A stretch of DNA of 35,616 bases from Caldifarciminota bacterium (GTDB lineage: Bacteria; Hydrothermota; UBA3073), in assembly GCA_030606335.1 (NCBI GenBank), contig JAUWGP010000028.1, positions 1 through 35,616 on the forward strand, read 5' to 3'. Below the pieces are notes generated by a model, which was not told the DNA's origin, did not search any database, and saw only the letters and a program-made list of their open reading frames with translations. Numbering within the stretch: position 1 is the first letter of the stretch; every line of letters starts with the position of its first letter. The translations under genes were made by a program, and so were the position numbers. Below, in pieces: positions 32,639 to 35,616 of this stretch.

Positions 32639-33121
32639 GAACACACTGCGGCTGAGATAGGCTATAGCTCACCTCGTTTGCCCAAACCGCTTAGCGGCTT
32701 CGCCAATCTGGGGAACGTTACCTGATACTGCTAAAATAAGGAAGTCCAGTAATATCACACTCTCACAATCTCTTTTTCTATCTCAAATTCAATTGATGTT
32801 AAATTGCGTCCATAACACCAGGAGAATCTAACCTTTCTTGAACTTATTCTTAGAAGCATCGAGGCATTAATGTAAAATTGGGATAAAGTAATTTATCCTC
32901 TCCTTAAGTTGCTTAACACCTAAATATATAGATTTCATAGGTATTTTGCGAAATTTGTAGATTGCGTATTCGCAATGATTTAAGGACAACAATACGTAAT
33001 TTGACTTAGTGTTTTCTAAGTGTTGCAAAATTAAAGAAAAAGGTTTATAATTAGTTTACGGGTACATAAAATTAAAGCAGGATTTTTAACATTTAACTTA
33101 ATAGTATTATGGGGGTGAAGT
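32639..33121. other. Intergenic region before the hydrolase gene
   Basis: CCGCT-T-AGCGG forms a small hairpin at 32688-32698 after the MBL gene, without a T-run. ATTGCG-TATT-CGCAAT at 32963-32978 is an inverted repeat. The rest shows no gene and no member of the upstream repeat families. Confidence 0.5.
33023..33051 (+). promoter_or_regulatory. sigma70-type promoter of the hydrolase operon
   Basis: TTGCAA at 33023-33028 and TATAAT at 33046-33051, spacer 17 nt. Leader to ATG 33122 is about 65 nt. Confidence 0.68.
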
Positions 33122-34180
33122 ATGAACAAACATATTTTATTCTTGATTCACGGTATGGGGGTTCACAAAAAAAATTGGGCAGATACAGTTATAAATAAAT
33201 TAAAAGAGTTATCTAAAGATTATACTTATTTTAACGAGAATAAACTGACAGATTTAGTTAAATTTGTGCCGATTGATTATGACCACGTAATACGTGATGT
33301 CTTGAACAAATGGCAAGAAGACTCTCGCGGAATAAGGGATTTTGCAAAGGAAAATGGCCTGGACGATAAAAATTTATTAAGCTGGTTAAAAAGAGCGGGC
33401 GATACAGAAAGAAATTTTCTATGGTCTAGTGTTGCAGATGTAATTATCTACAGATTTTTTCGGGTTTATAGTAATAGAATTAGAATTGATGTTATTAAAG
33501 AATTATCAGATGAAATTAACAGCGAAATTAACGAATTTGGTGATGCTCGTTGTTCGGTATTAGCTCATAGTCTTGGAACTGCTGTTGTTCATGATTGCTT
33601 ACACCATTTAGGAGCTGAGAACTGGGGAGACACACAAAATGTATTCGGACCTACTCATTGGCGTTTTCAATCTATTTTCATGATAGCCAACACAAGCCGG
33701 TTATTGCAAACTGAGCCCAAAGCCTATGATTCAATTGTTAGACCAGGCCCAAATCTCGATAGCAATTCATATTGTTTTAGATACTTAAATTTTCGTCATG
33801 AGTTAGATCCTGTACCTTATCCCCGTATGTTCGACCCTATAGGCTGGAGTTCAGCCTATCAATCGATTATAGTTCAACACTATAGGGATTTAGGTATTCA
33901 CGGGTTAGAACATTATCTTGACAATCCAAGAGTTCACATAATCATATTAAGGGCGGTGACTAGTAGGTGGGCAATTACTGAGCAAGAGGCAATTAAAGCT
34001 GTTGATAATTATAGGCAATTTGGGGAAAAATTTGAAGCAGTAGAAAAAATACGAGATTTCCTGAATGAATTAGCAATGCTAAAAAACGAGCTAGGGCAGG
34101 ACTTAATGCCAGTTGATTTTATCAAAGGATTTATAAAATTTTATCAGGTTATAAATAAACATCTTAAAGGAATATCTTAA
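33122..34180 (+). CDS. Alpha/beta-hydrolase (lipase/esterase-like)
   Basis: 352 residues. HILFLIHGMGVHKKNW (4-19) gives the oxyanion loop HGMG. The nucleophile elbow is A-H-S150-L-G (SVLAHSLGTAV). D229 in FRHELDPVPYP and H260 or H264 (GIHGLEHYL) complete a plausible triad. The elbow has Ala instead of the usual first Gly. The last about 80 residues are helical and outside the fold (KAVDNYRQFGEKFEAVEKIRDFLNEL). No signal peptide. GGGGGTGA is the ribosome site and the promoter is at 33023. It leads a likely operon of three genes: a secreted protein starts 30 nt after its stop and a membrane protein follows. Confidence 0.87.
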   Translation: MNKHILFLIHGMGVHKKNWADTVINKLKELSKDYTYFNENKLTDLVKFVPIDYDHVIRDVLNKWQEDSRGIRDFAKENGLDDKNLLSWLKRAGDTERNFLWSSVADVIIYRFFRVYSNRIRIDVIKELSDEINSEINEFGDARCSVLAHSLGTAVVHDCLHHLGAENWGDTQNVFGPTHWRFQSIFMIANTSRLLQTEPKAYDSIVRPGPNLDSNSYCFRYLNFRHELDPVPYPRMFDPIGWSSAYQSIIVQHYRDLGIHGLEHYLDNPRVHIIILRAVTSRWAITEQEAIKAVDNYRQFGEKFEAVEKIRDFLNELAMLKNELGQDLMPVDFIKGFIKFYQVINKHLKGIS

Positions 34181-34210
34181 ACTGAAATTCACTGCTCATA
34201 AGGGGGATTT

Positions 34211-35281
34211 ATGAAGTTATTAAGTAAGAATAAATATTTCCTTATGATAATCTTTACGTTGATCAACCTTACCATATTCGGACAAACTCCTTCTGTTTAT
34301 TATCCCGAAAAGACTGATTGGATTGATAAAGATGATTCAAGATACATTACTGGAGTTAAGGAGAAATTTAAGAATCAAATTGAGGTTTTTGCGTGGGGAG
34401 AGGTTTTTAAGAGTCTTGCTTATGATTTCCTCAGTTCAAAAGTTGGCTGGGATGATAATTTACATATAAAACAGAAATTTCAGAATGAGTTAGATTCATT
34501 GGTGAATGACTATACAGTAGCTGTTGAATGGGCAGGTATTGAGGACAAAGAGAATGTTGATAAAATCCTTCAAAAATTTAGGTCAGGTCGTTTTCAAGGT
34601 GATGTTTCCCTTGGAATTATCATCTACTTTTCAGGAACTGATAATGAAATTGAATTGATACCAGAAGTTGTGGATGAAGAACAAGCAATAGATCTAAGAT
34701 ACAGAGCAGAGACAATTAATAAATTATTAAATGAATTTAAAAAACCTGTTCGTGAAATGAACTTAAAAGCAATAGCTAAAGCAGAAAGTAGATGGAAAAA
34801 TTATATAAACAATGGATTTTCTCAATATCCGTGGGAATCATTTATTAATGGTTATATAACATCATTTGATATTCAAAACCCGCCTGGTCATCAGTGGGTT
34901 ATTTTTCATCATGAATTGGGTGTAGAATTAAGCACAAAGAAGATAAAGCAGATGAAAGCAAAAGAGGTTTTAACTATTGAAATGTTAGGATGGATAGACT
35001 ATTATGGTGATTATTGGGAAAACTTCTGGGGATTTTCAGGAATAGTAACACTACGTGATGATGTAGGAATAGGTATTGGTGGGATTATTCATTTTGGACC
35101 TACTTTCAATCTAGGTTTAACATGGCATGATATTAACGATGATGATAACTTTTTTAATGATAATCCATTTCTTATGCTTAGTATAGATATCTTAAGTTAT
35201 ATGAATCTGACAATACCTAAATATGATAAGCAATTAAATAATTTAAAGTCTGCTAGAAGTATAGTTATGTTGTCAAAGTAA
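34211..35281 (+). CDS. Secreted protein of unknown function
   Basis: 356 residues. The signal peptide MKLLSKNKYFLMIIFTLINL ends at TIFGQ, with cleavage near residue 24 to 25. The first half is helical (FKSLAYDFLSS, NVDKILQKFRSGRFQGDVSLGIIIYFSGTDNEIELIPEVVDEEQAIDLRY). It includes a stretch reminiscent of TPM-type domains (GIIIYFSGTDNEIELIPE) but without metal ligands I can confirm. The second half is Gly/aromatic-rich (GHQWVIFHHELGVELS, YYGDYWENFWGFSGIVTL, GIGIGGIIHFGPTFNLGL). GGGGG at 34202-34206 gives a good ribosome site. Its place between a hydrolase and a membrane protein suggests a shared envelope task. Confidence 0.78.
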   Translation: MKLLSKNKYFLMIIFTLINLTIFGQTPSVYYPEKTDWIDKDDSRYITGVKEKFKNQIEVFAWGEVFKSLAYDFLSSKVGWDDNLHIKQKFQNELDSLVNDYTVAVEWAGIEDKENVDKILQKFRSGRFQGDVSLGIIIYFSGTDNEIELIPEVVDEEQAIDLRYRAETINKLLNEFKKPVREMNLKAIAKAESRWKNYINNGFSQYPWESFINGYITSFDIQNPPGHQWVIFHHELGVELSTKKIKQMKAKEVLTIEMLGWIDYYGDYWENFWGFSGIVTLRDDVGIGIGGIIHFGPTFNLGLTWHDINDDDNFFNDNPFLMLSIDILSYMNLTIPKYDKQLNNLKSARSIVMLSK

Positions 35282-35381
35282 TCTATTTTTACTTTAATAT
35301 TTATGGGAAAAAAGGAATACTCATTTATCTTTACTAGTTAAGATTTACAAGAAAAACTACTTAATTTTAAAAGGAGAGACT

Positions 35382-35616
35382 ATGTTTGGTTCTGAGATAT
35401 TTGATGTAGCAATAGCATTAGTGTTTGTATATTTCATTTTAAGCTTGATTTGTTCCTCAGTTACAGAATTAATCTCAAAGACCTTAGCAATGCGCTCACG
35501 TAATCTTGAGATGGCAATCAGGAATCTTTTAAATGACCCAAAAGGTGCAGGGCTAACAAAGATGTTCTATAAACATCCTTTAATTGTAAAGCTTACCCTG
35601 AAGGGAAGAAGTTTCT
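35382..35616 (+). CDS. Membrane protein, 3' end outside the window
   Basis: Starts at ATG 35382 with AAGGAGAG upstream and runs off the end, so 78 codons are visible. It begins MFGSEIFDVAIALVFVYFIL, with a membrane helix (about 7-27) and continues SLICSSVTELISKTLAMRSRNLE, then RNLLNDPKGAGLTKMFYKHPLI. This start is shared by a family of larger integral membrane proteins of unknown role (a first helix with L-S-L-I-C-S, then R-x-R-N-L). The gap to the preceding gene is about 100 nt, so it may share its transcript. Confidence 0.72.
   Translation, partial: MFGSEIFDVAIALVFVYFILSLICSSVTELISKTLAMRSRNLEMAIRNLLNDPKGAGLTKMFYKHPLIVKLTLKGRSF

Overview
The window is an AT-rich bacterial chromosome segment with ordinary sigma70-type promoters (several TTGACA/TATAAT pairs, each with a 17-nt spacer) and mostly strong Shine-Dalgarno sites. 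Secretion signals, a likely lipoprotein, an outer-membrane-protein-like gene and an MCE-domain protein suggest a diderm envelope. The very dense, mixed set of short dispersed palindromic repeats between genes is like that of many uncultured candidate phyla. I cannot name the organism from sequence alone.

Layout. 1-6750 holds conserved genes: a single-domain response regulator, a FolB-like protein overlapping tail to tail with an FtsK/SpoIIIE translocase, a short UvrD/PcrA helicase and an XRE-type regulator. 7079-16448 is a MoxR/Bat (aerotolerance-type) cluster: MoxR ATPase, DUF58, BatB, a BatC-like TPR protein, BatD, BatE, a second BatD/DUF4381-like membrane protein and BatA. The gene order is unusual, repeat blocks lie between several genes, and repeat sequence supplies the C-terminal codons of two of them. 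16939-26416 is mixed housekeeping: a small membrane protein, a patatin, a GNAT-like protein with different codon use, an SPFH protein, an M29 aminopeptidase, an FKBP lipoprotein, an MCE-domain protein, CvpA, YbaK, a barrel-like protein and a small membrane protein.

26527-35616 is the accessory part. It has two paralogous 117-aa proteins flanking a 47-aa secreted peptide, then a 1.55-kb gene-free stretch of nested palindromes. After that comes a two-gene unit: a five-repeat beta-propeller-like protein with a C-terminal Cys/His domain, plus a small helical partner. Next is an overlapping membrane protein/metallo-beta-lactamase-fold pair. Last is a run of an alpha/beta hydrolase, a secreted protein and a truncated membrane protein. 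None of these units has a function I can assign with confidence; they are the best candidates for an undescribed contact, conflict or defence system.

No rRNA, tRNA, CRISPR array, transposase or integrase gene was recognised.
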